Assembly (NCBI GenBank): GCA_003118195.1 | Contig: BEXV01000132.1 | Coordinates: forward strand, 317,571 to 381,570 | Direction of reading: 5' to 3' | Length of the DNA stretch: 64,000 nt | From: Hemicentrotus pulcherrimus | Lineage: Eukaryota; Echinodermata; Echinoidea; Camarodonta; Strongylocentrotidae | Shown: in pieces, positions 28,236 through 40,319 of the stretch | How positions within the stretch are numbered: the stretch's first letter is position 1 | Layout: every line of letters begins with the position of its first letter | Made by a program: the position numbers and the translations under genes | Notes under the pieces: model-generated | Told to the model about the DNA's origin: nothing | The model's input: only the letters and a program-made list of their open reading frames with translations | Databases searched by the model: none

Positions 28236-28449
28236 TGTTGAGCCACTTGGAGTTGAGTTGGGCCGTTCTGAGAGGGGCCGATGGACCAAGGGTCCTGTAA
28301 ACCACAGCGTCTCGAGCCATGAAGTCCATGACGGTCCCTGTATACAGGTCTCCATCCTCTGTGAAAAGGGCAGTGGTGTTGTGATGAGGGTTGTAGGGGC
28401 ATCTTGCTATACCGGACACCTGATCCACAATCTTTGTAAGGTTGTTTTT
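28236..28449 (-). CDS. sema5: Semaphorin exon E: core of the sema propeller
   Basis: A 214-nt exon, the largest in the window, phase 0 in and phase 1 out. Its 71 full codons include VDQVSGIARCPYNPHHNTTA, LFTEDGDLYTGTVMDFMARD, AVVYRTLG and PLRTAQLNSKWLN. SG.ARCPY.P.HN.TAL, G.LY..T..DF..RD..IYR.LG and LRT....KWL are the most conserved stretch of semaphorins. The PLRTAQ.NSKWLN wording is closest to class 5. Two N-glycosylation sequons are visible (NLT near the start and NTT in HHNTTAL). The acceptor is TTTCATTTTGCAG and the donor is A|GTGAGT. Exon D to this exon is a 12.5-kb intron. A possible thrombospondin-like exon (33292-33359) lies in that intron and is not needed for the frame. Confidence 0.97.
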
Positions 28450-29404
28450 CTGCAAAATGAAAGATAGGAGAGAATTAGAAAGGATTAGATAAAACTGTGG
28501 ATTAGCTTCCTAATGATTTAGTTTAAGTTGAGAGAAATGGATTGAAAACATTTTTTGTTTGTTTTTTCTTTGGGGGGTGGGGGGGGGGTTACATTTCTTC
28601 CCCATCTTTCCCTCAAATACTGTATTTTTCTAGGCTTCATCTACAAACTTGAACTTTTTTTCTGCAAACATTTTGAGCAGAATTTGAAGAGAGAAAAATG
28701 CTTAATGCATTTTCATTACCTTACATGTTTTTCCTATGTGTAACTACAACCTATCAATGATCACTTTATAAACAAGCAAGTCATACAATGGTATTAGTAT
28801 TCTACTGAACCTCCAGCTAGGAAGTTAGTTTTATCAAAACATTACAAAGCATTCCACAGTCATGTTTCACCCTCGAATAAAGGCGTCCTTGAAAGCAACT
28901 AAGATTCAAAATCAACATAGAATGAAGCTGATAGAAGGAGTCAATTTATAATCCATGATTTTCTGGTTTACATTAACACCCAGCAGCTATTTAGAAAAAA
29001 ATGTTTCATTGTAACTGGGCAAAAGATGGAGAAGAAGAAAAAAAATGGCTGCACCCTTGCAAATAATTGGCGTGAAGTGACCGGAGCAAGTACGGCGGAT
29101 GACTGGAATGCTATTCACCCCCTGGTTGTTTCAGGGGGGACACCAAAGCGCCTTGTTGCTGATTAGCGGCGAAGTTCTTGCTCCTTTCTATACGGGTGAT
29201 GGCAAGAATAACCACCAGAAAGGAAGTGGATTTATGGTTTTCTCAACTTTGAAACTTGACTCCCAACACGAGCCTGTAATTGTCAACTCAGTCAAATAGT
29301 ATAATAGCTGTATTCTTAAAACATTCTTCTTTGTTGTATTTTCCATTTCTCTCTGCTTCTTAATTGTTCTCTTTATATAGCTTTGATATTCCATCTCATT
29401 TCTA

Positions 29405-29553
29405 ATGTACCTACCCCCTTCTCCTCTCTTTCATTCTTTTCTACCTCTCATTGCTCTTCTCTCTATTTCTCTCGATTCAATCTTTCAGTCCTTATCTCTC
29501 TTTCTTCTATCCTTCCATCCCTATCTCTGTCTCCTATCATTCCATCCAACTCT

Positions 29554-29593
<40 letters not shown>

Positions 29594-29600
29594 CATCTCC
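29405..29600. repeat. Pyrimidine-rich block with (CT)n
   Basis: C/T-rich on the plus strand, with a pure (CT)n run near 29561-29588. Confidence 0.85.
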
Positions 29601-29906
29601 TTTACATTCCCCTGGCTATCTAAAGAGAGTGATGAGAGGTGAGAGTTGGATTTCAGAGATGAATTTTTGGTAGCGGTAACTGAAAGAGTGGTGGACGGTG
29701 AAGGATTGAAGAAAGTTTTTCTTCTGCTGGTCAATAATTTCATAACTGGAGGCTTGGAGGAAAATGTAGGTCACATCTCAAAAAAAGTTAGAAGAAAACC
29801 AGCAGAATAGTCCTATACAAGTACAACGGCAGCAGGGTGTGATATAAAAGGCCATGTATAGTAAAGATGAAAAAATTAAGCAATGACTTTAAAAAGCAGG
29901 AAGATT

Positions 29907-29989
29907 TTGTCTGCTGAGAGCCAGAGAGGCATTAGTTCATACAATTTGTTATAGTGTTAAAACAACCTTCTGGCTCTAATGACACAATA
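29907..29989. repeat. Foldback repeat copy 6
   Basis: The left arm TTGTCTGCTGAGAGCCAGAG, then AGGCATTAG, is essentially consensus. The right arm AACCTTCTGGCTCTAATGAC ends in ACAAT. Confidence 0.8.
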
Positions 29990-30347
29990 TCAAGGACAAG
30001 ACCAAATAAAAATGTATATCAAAGTGGTTAGAAATCGTCAATTCAATCACTTTTCAAAAGCTTATGATAGGGTTGTAGAGGTATTCAGATGCAATGTCAC
30101 ACTTGTTTCATCCCTTGAGAGGGAATTTTCACAGTGCTCTATTTTAAATCCACTAAAAATGAATGTTAAACACTACTGAGCAAAAGTAAGTGCCTTGACA
30201 ACTGTTGGGAGGATAGACAAAAGTCAAGGTCTTCATTGGGATGTAGATTTAGCTGTGGAGATGGGTAGACTGGCATTTCCAGTGTTGACATTGCTAAAGT
30301 AGGTAGGGGTCATTCTGTAAGACAATATTTTAGATTTTTTCCATCAT

Positions 30348-30348
<1 letters not shown>

Positions 30349-30382
<34 letters not shown>

Positions 30383-30959
30383 CTCTCTCTTTATCTAGTC
30401 CATTTTCTATCCCTATTCCTCCATTCTCTCCTCCATTCTCTCCTCCATTTTCTCCGCCATTATCTCCTGCATTCTTTTCCCCTTACTATCTATTACTGTC
30501 TCTCTCTTTCTCTCCTTCTCCCTTTCACTATTTTGTTGTCCCTCACTACATCTCTCCACATGCCTCTCTCCTAGTACATCCATCTACCCTCCTGCCTTTC
30601 ATTCACTACATCTTTGTTCTCTCTGTCTCTGTCTCTGTCTCTGTCTCTCTGTCTCTCTCTCTCTCTCTGTCTCTCTTCCTCTCTCTTTCTCTTTCTCTTT
30701 CTCTCTCACCCCACCTTCAGCTATCTACCTATGATGTGAAATGAACACACTCATCCACATACCCACATACCTCATGCATGTTGCAACTCTTATCAGACAT
30801 GCATTCTTGGCTCACCAAAACATACACACATATCGCACTTCACAATATATATGGTACACTGACCCATCTCTTACCTGTCTCTGTGTCTCTCTCTTTCTCT
30901 CTGTCTATCTCTATCTGTCTCCGTCTGTCTCCATTTTTTTCTCTCTCTCTGTCTGTGTG

Positions 30960-30997
<38 letters not shown>

Positions 30998-31060
30998 TCT
31001 GTCTCTCTCAGTCTCTGTCCCTCTCTGTTCACTCTAACTCCTTCCTATCTCTATCATCAT
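30349..31060. repeat. Compound (CA)n-(CT)n and 680-bp pyrimidine-rich domain
   Basis: (CA)n at 30349-30379 runs directly into (CT)n, followed by long CT, GTCT and TTCT tracts near 30609-30710 and 30873-31028. Open frames across it translate to Ser/Leu repeats and are not genes. Confidence 0.9.
30419..30478. repeat. 12-bp tandem CCATTCTCTCCT repeats
   Basis: About five degenerate copies of CCATTCTCTCCT at the start of the long pyrimidine-rich domain. Confidence 0.8.
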
Positions 31061-31462
31061 CAATGTTATCTTTTAACTTGTAGCTTTCATCATAAGTATA
31101 TAGATTTTTGAAGTTAGAGTAACAGGAAAGGACACACATTTTCCTCTCCATGTAATGGCATACAAGTTGATAGTAAATTTCTAACAACAACAAATAAAAA
31201 TCACCCTTTGCACCTGCTGCATCGGCTGGCCAAAGAACATTGAGAGAACTCAAGGGACTACAAAAATTTAATTCTCAAGTTCAACCATTGCCCATAATCC
31301 AATTCAATGAAGGGGAAAATGAACAACTACAATGCATCCAATTAGAAAAGTCACTGCCTCAAACACTTATCACTTGCCATGAAAATTTCTGTATCACCAG
31401 CTGTGCTTATAATGCTCCCAGGTTGTGTAAATCATGGATATCTTTCTCTTTCTTTACATCAT

Positions 31463-31549
31463 TTTGTCTGCTGAATGCCAGAAAGAAGTTGACAATATAT
31501 TTAAAACAAATAATACTAGTTGGTACCTTTCTGGTTCTCACAAGACAGA
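31463..31549. repeat. Foldback repeat copy 7
   Basis: The left arm TTGTCTGCTGAATGCCAGAA faces the right arm ACCTTTCTGGTTCTCACAAG. It lies just after the long pyrimidine-rich domain. Confidence 0.7.
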
Positions 31550-32646
31550 TACCGATAATATTTTTTCTGCACCTCTCCCCAAGCCTCCCTCTACTTCCAC
31601 CTTTCTTTCTTTCTACCTCTCTCCTCCATCCCCCCGCCCCCCTCTCTCCCTCCTCCCCCTCCCTCTATCTCGCTGTTCTCATCTCCTCTCCTTTGAACCA
31701 TAACTTCAAACTAGATCTTGCTACCTCAAGAATGCATGTTTGTGCCCAGCAAAGTGCCTTCTCACAAGCCTAGTGTTACCAGGAACTATGTACGCTATGC
31801 AAAACTAGCAATATACTTTTGAAGGATGACATATAACAAAAATCTTTTCAAGCTCACTTGTGGAATAGTTGCTGATACAAGAGACTATCAGATTCATATC
31901 AACTATAAGCACATAATTATACTTTATTTTTATTTCCTCTGTCATCTATTTTTCTATCTTTTTTGCAACCATTGAAAATAAAAGTTCTCTTTCATGACTT
32001 TTTTTATTGCATGCTCATACCCAAACAATACAATATTTGTGTTTACCAGAAATAGACTTGCAATAAACACTGAAGTCATATTACGCTAAGATGTCATAAC
32101 TCTTTAGTCATATAAACCATATTTTAGAGAATAAAATAGTGGATAGCCTCTGATCCTCGCAGTTTATGATTACTGGCGCTATATCGAGCATGAGAGCATA
32201 TATATGTCATTTTATGATGGTCATATCTCTTCAATTCTTGGATTCCCATCGGAATTTATGGAATGCTAGGTCGAAGGTTACTACTTATCTATTCGGAATA
32301 GCAACATAGCAACAGGGGCAGGTGTGTCTGGTTAGATATTTTGAGATTATCTTCTCCCTTTACATGAAATCAATAAAGGAGATACCGGCTTGATCTTTTG
32401 GACGAAAATATGTTTTTAATCTCTGGGTTGATCTTCGTTCTTGGGTCACGCTTCATGACAAGCTTAGAATAGAATCTTGTCAGATATCAGAAGATGGAGG
32501 AGGATTTTTCATAAAACAATCTGTGTTTTCATTGGCCCTTTCTTTGTTCTCAATGCTTTAATCCTGCTTTTCTTCCCCCCTTCCCCCTACTATATGACCA
32601 TCTTTCACTTCTATTCCACCTACTATCATGAAAGTTTTCAATATAT

Positions 32647-32726
32647 CATCTGTTTTAAGCCAGTAGGATGTTAACTCATATAATTTAACACAGAGTTAAT
32701 GCCCCTCTGCCTCTGACCAGACAATC
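32647..32726. repeat. Foldback repeat copy 8
   Basis: The right arm ACACAGAGTTAATGCCCCTC continues TGCCTCTGACCAGACAAT. The left arm CATCTGTTTTAAGCCAGTAG is diverged. Confidence 0.7.
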
Positions 32727-33030
32727 ATTTCTGTCTCTCCGTGCTCTTACTATTGTCTTTTCTTGCAATGACATATCCTTGATAACATTGATCTGTTTTT
32801 CAACTGCACAGGGAATAAGTTGTGTAATGTAATCTCGAGAAGGGGGGTACAAGCGATGCCTTCTGGGGTGATCTTTCCTGTTGCTTCAATAACTGGAAAT
32901 TAGAGGAGCCTAACTCGAGTACGGCACAGATCTTTGCCGAAAGAAACTGTTCAATTCAATAAAAAGCGTCAGGTTGAGGAGAAAGTGACTTTGATAGACA
33001 AACAGAATGAAAGAGGGGGAGGGAGGTGGA

Positions 33031-33032
<2 letters not shown>

Positions 33033-33074
<42 letters not shown>

Positions 33075-33076
33075 AG

Positions 33077-33120
<44 letters not shown>
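33033..33120. repeat. (GA)n microsatellite
   Basis: Two long GA runs separated by a TAGAGATAGAAG interruption. Confidence 0.9.
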
Positions 33121-33121
<1 letters not shown>

Positions 33122-33291
33122 TAAAAAGTTTAAGATTGACAGCAATGGTCCAACAATTCAAATCTAATCGCTGATGACATGCAGCAACATTGCACAACCT
33201 TGAATGCAAGAACAAGAATAAAGGGAAGGCGGAAAAAACAGAAAATTACAGCAGGCATCTGCCTAGGGGTATGAGAAAAGTTTTCAAATTA

Positions 33292-33359
33292 CCCGCAGCA
33301 CAGGTGTGAGACACGTGTGCCGAAACTCTATCTGGAAGCGGTGTCTTTCCAGCGACCGA
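33292..33359 (-). pseudogene. Candidate thrombospondin-like exon, out of order
   Basis: On the minus strand a pyrimidine-poor but valid acceptor (GGGATGCAG) opens a frame reading RSLERHRFQIEFRHTCLTPV LR up to a GTAATT donor. Class 5 semaphorins have a degenerate thrombospondin repeat containing a similar 'RFR.TC.A.L' segment, which is the reason it was noticed. It lies between sema-domain exons D and E, where it cannot fit the protein order. It may be a stray or misassembled exon, a paralogue remnant, or chance. Confidence 0.25.
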
Positions 33360-35024
33360 CTGCATCCCTTGGTGCATGGGATGGCCTCAAATTGTAGATG
33401 AGGTTTATGAGTTTGGGTGAATGGGGAGGACCCATATAAGAGTGACATTAGAAAGTCCCTTTGATGAATCCAGAGGTGTTTCAATGATGATTATAAGCCT
33501 CAAACAGGTGAAGTTTCTTTCTGAAGTGGTGCATGGTAGGGGTGTCTTTATGACTAAATAATGTCCTCCATTTCTTTTCTGACTATAGTATCATTGACCA
33601 TGCATAGAGTTGAATTCGAAGAGGTACGACAATAGGCAGATCATGGGGTTGCCCTTAATGACCCCTCACCGCTCATTTAGCGCACCAATTACTGGGCTTA
33701 AATGCTGGGAAAAACTCCTGAACAGAATTAAGAAGGGAGAAAAGGTGAATGCCAATGAACACAGATGGTTAATGACCTGCATCTAATAACCCTCTATATT
33801 GACTATCACATTGTGACAGACTTATTTGTACTTATCATCTGGTACTAATCCTTCTTTTAAATAACTGCACAAACATCTACTAGCCATACTCGAGTTGTTC
33901 TAAGATTGTTCATTAAGATGTAACAGATCTAACAAAGTGCATTGACTGAATCAGTTGGAGTTCTTGTGGTTTTAAGGTGTTTTATGGTGATGCCCTAGAC
34001 AGCAGAACTTTAAATTTTCTACTAACTCTCTTCAGATATTCTGTATGTCCCAACACTCAATATATAGTGTTCATAATACTCTGTTCAATTTGGGTATATT
34101 CTATAAAATTTGTGCAGATATTGTCATGCACTCTAACCTACTTTAAACCCAGATCCAGACACCCCCCCCCCCTATTTCTCCAATTGGGGTGCCCCCTCCA
34201 CCCCTTCCTACTGGTGTCAGACCAGCATGACACCTTGTTCCAGATCAGGCTACTTTTCATCTTCTACCGACAAGGTTCCTTTCCCATTTTCTCCTTCTCA
34301 CCTCATGCGGCTGCAGCTTTAATGAATTGAATCCACTTCAATCCAAGCTGGCTAGTTTCCATTCACATCTGGCTATCCATTCATTGCGCCCTTCCTCTTT
34401 CTCTCTCTTTTGATCCTGTACGACATCCACTCGTGTGCATTGGAGAAACCTTTCATTTATTTATTATGCCTCCAGTTCTTTTAACACATTTGGACATTTT
34501 TTAATTTGTATGTATGTATTCATTTGAGGGTTTGTTATCAAGTAAAATGCCACGTCAATTTTTTAATTTTGAATTCATAAGGGATATCATTAAGACATTA
34601 AAATCTCTTAACTGTAGGGAGAGAAGAGCTAAAGAGGTTCCCCTTGATAGAGGCATGGGCAAGCTGTAAAGCCATTTTTTTTCTTTTTTGGAGGGGGGGG
34701 GGTGCTGTTACCCCGAGGGCCTCCTTAGACCCCTGCCCCCTTTACATTACATTCAATTCTGTTTTGGTATTAACTTTCAACACAGTTTTGCAGACATTAT
34801 TTGAAATTGACCAAACAAAAACAAACTTGACTTTCCCTCTCATTTAAAAAGAAATATTTTAGTCACGTACAACAACCCTAACAAATTATCGGGTCACTTG
34901 AATTCTAATGGCAGAGGGAAGGAAGGAATAATAGTGTTGTGATATTTATTCATGGAAAAGATTTGTGCTTGAGCAGAAAGGTTGTGTTCATGAATAGATG
35001 CATTGACACCTTTCCATAGATCGT

Positions 35025-35073
35025 CTTGACAAGTACAAGCGGAACGTCTTTAACCGCTCGGCCAAAGTCTGCC
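35025..35073 (-). other. tRNA-like 5' half (box A only)
   Basis: The reverse strand reads GGCAGACTTTGGCCGAGCGG then TTAAAGACG, a good match to the acceptor and D-arm (box A, TGGCCGAGCGGTTA) of a long-variable-arm tRNA such as Leu or Ser. No GGTTCGANTCC box B follows at the expected distance, so it is not a functional tRNA gene. It could be a decayed tRNA or the head of a SINE. Confidence 0.4.
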
Positions 35074-36099
35074 CAACTCCAGACGCATGCTGCCATTAAT
35101 GCAGCGAGGTAGGAAGCGGCCAATACCATCCACTTACTCAATCAATAACCTTCTCACATCGTCCAAATTCAGTTTGCTTAACTAATCGTGTCACATTTCC
35201 TACAGCATGTATGGAATTTACTGGCAAAGGAACGGCTCACGTCAAGTTTTGTCCGGTTACGGGATTACTAAAATCGAATGCTTTCTTTTCCACGCATCAT
35301 ATTCTCTCATCCAAGCACCCCTCCTTTTCCTCTCCTTGCATCCCTGTATTAATAGCTTCTGCTATTCTCATCGGTAATGGTACCTTCTTTGCCTTCAAAC
35401 ATTCATGCTCTTTATTCATCTACGTGTATTATGGACCCCCTTAATACCTGCTTTTAAAACTTACTACAAAAAGGTGGCATGTGTGCTCAAGAATTCCATT
35501 CAGGGCAAGAAGATAGTCTAGGTGCCTCCCGTTTTGGGATGATTAGGAATCAGTACTATGAAAAATATCTGCCATGCCTTTTCTAAGAAGGGCTATCGAG
35601 TCTATTTTGTAGATTCGTTAAGGGTCGGTGCAAGGCATCAACATCTACAACGAAAAGTGCATTTACTCTTAGTCCCTCAGTGTCATACATACCCTGATGA
35701 TCCTCAACTACCCAAAGACAAAAATATACCCAATCTCTTCAGGATTGTATTTCAGAGTTCTCCTCTAACTACTCATCGGCTACTTCTACTCCTCATACCA
35801 ATATTGGATGTCGCTGACGTGAGCCGTCATCCGGTCCTCTTAGCTGACAACCTTTTAGCTTGACCTTTAGCGATGACCAGTTGCATGGCCGCCACATCTA
35901 TCGCTTATCAAATTGGCCATAACTTGGAGAGGGATAGAGTTTGTAAAGGTAACTCAACTTAAGGTTTGAGAATTCAAGATAAATTGTATTGGACTTGATG
36001 TGGTAAGTGGTCAGAAGAATTCTGTATTAAATGACAGTAAGAGAAATCTTAGGATTGACCTCTGGGGATATAATTTGAGTATGATGGAGGAGCCTCTCA

Positions 36100-36184
36100 T
36101 ATTGCCAGTTGAGAGCCAAAAAGGCATTGACTCTGCATGAAAGGCAGTGTGTGTGTTAATTTCCTTCTGGCTGTCAGCAGATGA
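36100..36184. repeat. Foldback repeat copy 9
   Basis: The left arm ATTGCCAGTTGAGAGCCAAA, then AAGGCATTGACTCT, faces the right arm TTCCTTCTGGCTGTCAGCAG. Confidence 0.8.
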
Positions 36185-39100
36185 TTCTGCATATTAAATT
36201 TTGTACCGGTAATATTTCTGAAGATGAATAATATCTGAAATTGCTTCTACAATACATAATGAATGATATGTTTACATCTTCAAAGGATAGCATTACTAGC
36301 ACTTTCTTATTGAAGTATACATGTATGGCAAACTATTGTCTATGCTGATGATTTCCTATCACCCCCCCCCNTGCATTTACCTCTCCCTGCCCCTCTCCTC
36401 TGCCTTTATCACTATTCATCAATTTAACCAAGTGAAAGTGAATTTGACTTCATATGTAACTCAAGCTTCTCATGGCATCCAGGTTGAAGAATATCATGTG
36501 AAATATCTTTTATCAAAAGTCATGAGCGAAAATTGAAACAATTCTACATCAAGAAGTGTATCATACTCTGTAATAGAACTAGTTGACTGGTTCTGACAGA
36601 AGAGCGCAGTTGTGATATTATAAAGTCTTGTATAGCAGTCAATTTAATAACAGTCTATAGATATCATGCCCAAAAGCCAGTTGCTTCTATTGCTTTTGTT
36701 AAAAGAAAATGCAGGCAGTCATGAAATTAATCAGAAGTTATTTGCCATGTTATTACATGGAAGGCCTTTTGCCCCTGGAATTTCACTGGCTGAAAAAGCA
36801 GGTTTAATCCTCTATGACATTTTCCATTGAAATATCTACAACACTGAACATTGCAGGATTCCATGTGAAGGGCTTCTTTCTGTTATCTTCCATAGAGAAC
36901 AGATTGATAAGGTTTGAAGCTAGAAATAAAACTCATTGGAATATCACACAGACTAAAAAAGCTACAGGCAGGCCTGGAATTGGAAAGGCTGTCAGAAAAA
37001 GAGTTTGTCATGTGAGCTCATTAAATTGATCAATTACTGGAATTCCCTTATGTTATGATCTCAAATTTTCAGCATAGAAACAATTCACCTTCCAACCAAC
37101 CTTTTTCTGAAAGGTTATAATATTATTTTTTTTGCATCCGGAGTAACAAAAACAGTGTAACCTTTAGATTTTATGATAAATTCAAATCCAGTGATTAGTT
37201 AGTCGCAAACAAAAGCATTACTCCAAATGTCATCCGACCACTTGTAAGCCTTGCTACTGCCTACTCTAGAAATGTTCCATTTGAATCCTGTTTTTGCTTC
37301 TCAAAGTTGACAACGCCCATGGCTTCAACACCTTCATATCGTCGATTAAGAAAGAAACCTATTCCCTCTTCCACATCCTTTCTAGTATGTAAGAGTATCT
37401 GTGGACATACATGTATCACCCTCTTTTTAAAATCAATCAATCAATGTCAAATGTCCAGAGGAGGTGTCATACTTGGTGGTTTCTTTTTTTTCTCCAGCAA
37501 TGCAACACTCTTCAGACTCTACCTCACATCCGCAGACGGATCAGACGGATCACTTTATGATAGCTCATATTCTGTTTCACGGGGAATGGGAAATTCTGGT
37601 GCTAGAGTATACAATCCTTAATTTTCTCTGATTGCATCAACTATCCTATCATTTAATGTTGAAATCTTTCTCTAATGATTTCCCAAAAGCTAACTAAATG
37701 CCTGTCTATGAATCAACTTCCTGCATTACGATTCAAGACTTCTCTTCAAGTTTTCTTGTTTTCCACTCCTCCGCCACTGCGCAAGGGGCTCGTATTTCAG
37801 CATCAAGAGCAATCTAGCATTGAGGGGGAGGCAATTGAAGACTGTTTGTATTCTCTAGCATTGAATTCAGAATTTGAATTTAATACCCTGTCACGCTCTC
37901 TGTGTCTGCCTTAGAATTATGAAGATTAGATCAATGTCTTTGATTTCTGTTACTGCAATGATTTCCATCAGATTGTGATGAAGAAATTTAAAGAATGTAG
38001 TCGGAATTGATTCCTGCAATCAATGCCTCAATACATTCCATTGTCACAAGAGAAGTTTTGTCATTTCAAAACTCTGAGAAATCTTTGTCTATCTAGCAAT
38101 TATCTTTCAAAGGACAATTTAAGCTGAGACAATGTTCCATCAAAATAAATACCCATTTGGTAATATGATATCATTTTGACCATGCAATATCTATTAAATA
38201 GGACATTAACTGGACAGATATAAGTTATGTCTTAAATAAATGTTTATTTGACAAATATAAGAAATATACCCTAAAATATCTCTGAATAGGTTAATGTCAT
38301 TCCATTTCTCCAGATTAGACTGTGATGTTGATTTGTCCATCCATCAAAATCTACATATTAACACGATTGCAGAGCATATTGGGTATAATAGCTCATGTCA
38401 TCAGTCAAATCGTAGCTAACATAGATCACAAACGACACATGAGTTTGGTCTGACAAATTATCTTTGTTCTTTGATGTAAATTCTTGTTTCCAAAACATCC
38501 GTCAACAAGTCATTATCAGCTACCCTCTCTCTCTCTCTCTCTGAGGATAAACAGAGGTGGGTGAATATTAATGTTGCATAAACTTCATCACACATCCAAT
38601 GGCATTACACAAAGAGAGAATTGTCAGCCTCTCCAGTCCCACCTCATGGAAAAGTGTGCGGTGCGAATACGAGCACCCCAAGAGTTTCAATGTACCCCAA
38701 GAGAGTACGTGAGTGGGTGTGTTATTCTTTTTCAGGACCGCAAACTTATTTCAAGAGGGAGAGAGAGAAATGTTTCAAGATGTTATTAACACCCACACTT
38801 TCTGTGTCATTTTTGTTTTGGGTTCAGTTTTATGGGCTAAGATGAAGGTGGGAGGACCGAAGAATGATTGTTTCTCCAAGTTTTTTCTTGGGGATTAACT
38901 TTCTTTCTTCAGGCACTTATGGATAATATTGCTCTTATAAGTTTATGCAGAGGCAGAATTTTTGTTTTCATTTTGCTGAATTGCTCCTTCTGAGAAGGTA
39001 ATTATGAGCAGTGCTCTATAGTACCTTTCGTGCGCTCACACGATCTGAAAACAGTCCATTAGATCGTAATGCTAGAGTGGCAATATATACAAAAACACAA

Positions 39101-40042
39101 CTATAAAGAATGAGAGAAATGGATAAGAAAAGAAAGTCTGTATGTGTGGTTGTGCAACCATTACAATAGTTCTGGACTTTCTGCAGACACCATAGCCCCC
39201 AGTGCTTTACACCTTCATTTCCTTCCCACACCTACCTGACAAAAAAAGAACAATTCTCTTCAGGACAAACTGTCTCTTTCATACCACCTACAACCCTACC
39301 TCAGGCTTCCATCAAACAAATCCTTGCATGCTATATCCGCACTATTTCTGAATTTCAAAATGCATGTATATATGCAGTAAATGATCATGATTCTCAAGTA
39401 TTTTTGCCTGTACTCGGGTTCATCCATTTTGAGACTTTTGGCAGTCTATTAATAGACATGAACTTTGAAAGAATTGGTGTTGTGAAATCAAGAAAAGATG
39501 GTTGCCACAAATCTTCATCCTCCGAGGGTTGGTATGACTGCTTCATCATATGTATCTAAACACACCTAATGCTTCCTAAATCCTTCAAAACAAAGAACTT
39601 TCAACTTTCAGCTCAATACCTCAATCTCACTCCCCCCTAAACTCTGATCATGCTAGTGTAAGCAAACATTCAGGAATGCAAGGGATTGCTAGGAATGTTG
39701 ACAAAACATCACCTTGGTAACCAACCATTTAGGGTTCAATCACCGGCGCACCTTTGAAAGGTTGGTGAAGAAAGCAAAACATTTTTTTACACCCACTAAG
39801 TCTACTTTCAATGTCATGGCCCTACTTGAACATTACATATTACAGATGAAGCTCAAAACTGACCCCAAGCCAGGGGCTGGGTGAACACATTTGCACTACA
39901 AATGTTCAAGGAAAGTGATTCCTGAGAGCAAATATACTACATACAAATGCTAGTGAAATGGGCATACCTTTCAACCCTCTAATCAGATAGTTTGTAATGG
40001 CTTCTGAGAAAGGGGAGATTTCTGGGTTTTTTAAACAGAGAA

Positions 40043-40127
40043 TATCATCTGATAAGACCCGTAAAGGCATTAGTTCTGTGTAAATCTACGACCATGAGCT
40101 TATGCCTTTCTGGCTCTAAACCACCAT
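40043..40127. repeat. Foldback repeat copy 10
   Basis: The left arm CATCTGATAAGACCCGTAAA, then GGCATTAG, faces the right arm CTTATGCCTTTCTGGCTCTA. It lies 190 bp before the 85-bp tandem array. Confidence 0.75.
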
Positions 40128-40319
40128 TTTGATTCAAGATCTTGCTACTTATCTGTCAATTACCCATGGATCAACCAACCAGCTTTTTAGATAATTAGAG
40201 GGTTTTTTTATCATAAAAAAAGACCCAGATATATATATATAAATATGCTCTGTCTTTCATTCATGAAATTCAATTTCCACTGATGCCTTAATCTTGAGTG
40301 GGCGATGCTGGACAGATTA

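Noticed and set aside
30346..31083. Several Ser/Leu-rich open frames
   Set aside because: They are translations of CT and CA simple repeats. The same holds near 7800-8150, 21826-22215, 29383-29740, 32910-33215, 42855-43232, 53875-54198 and 62102-62461.
35025..35073. Functional tRNA gene
   Set aside because: Box B and the 3' half are absent.
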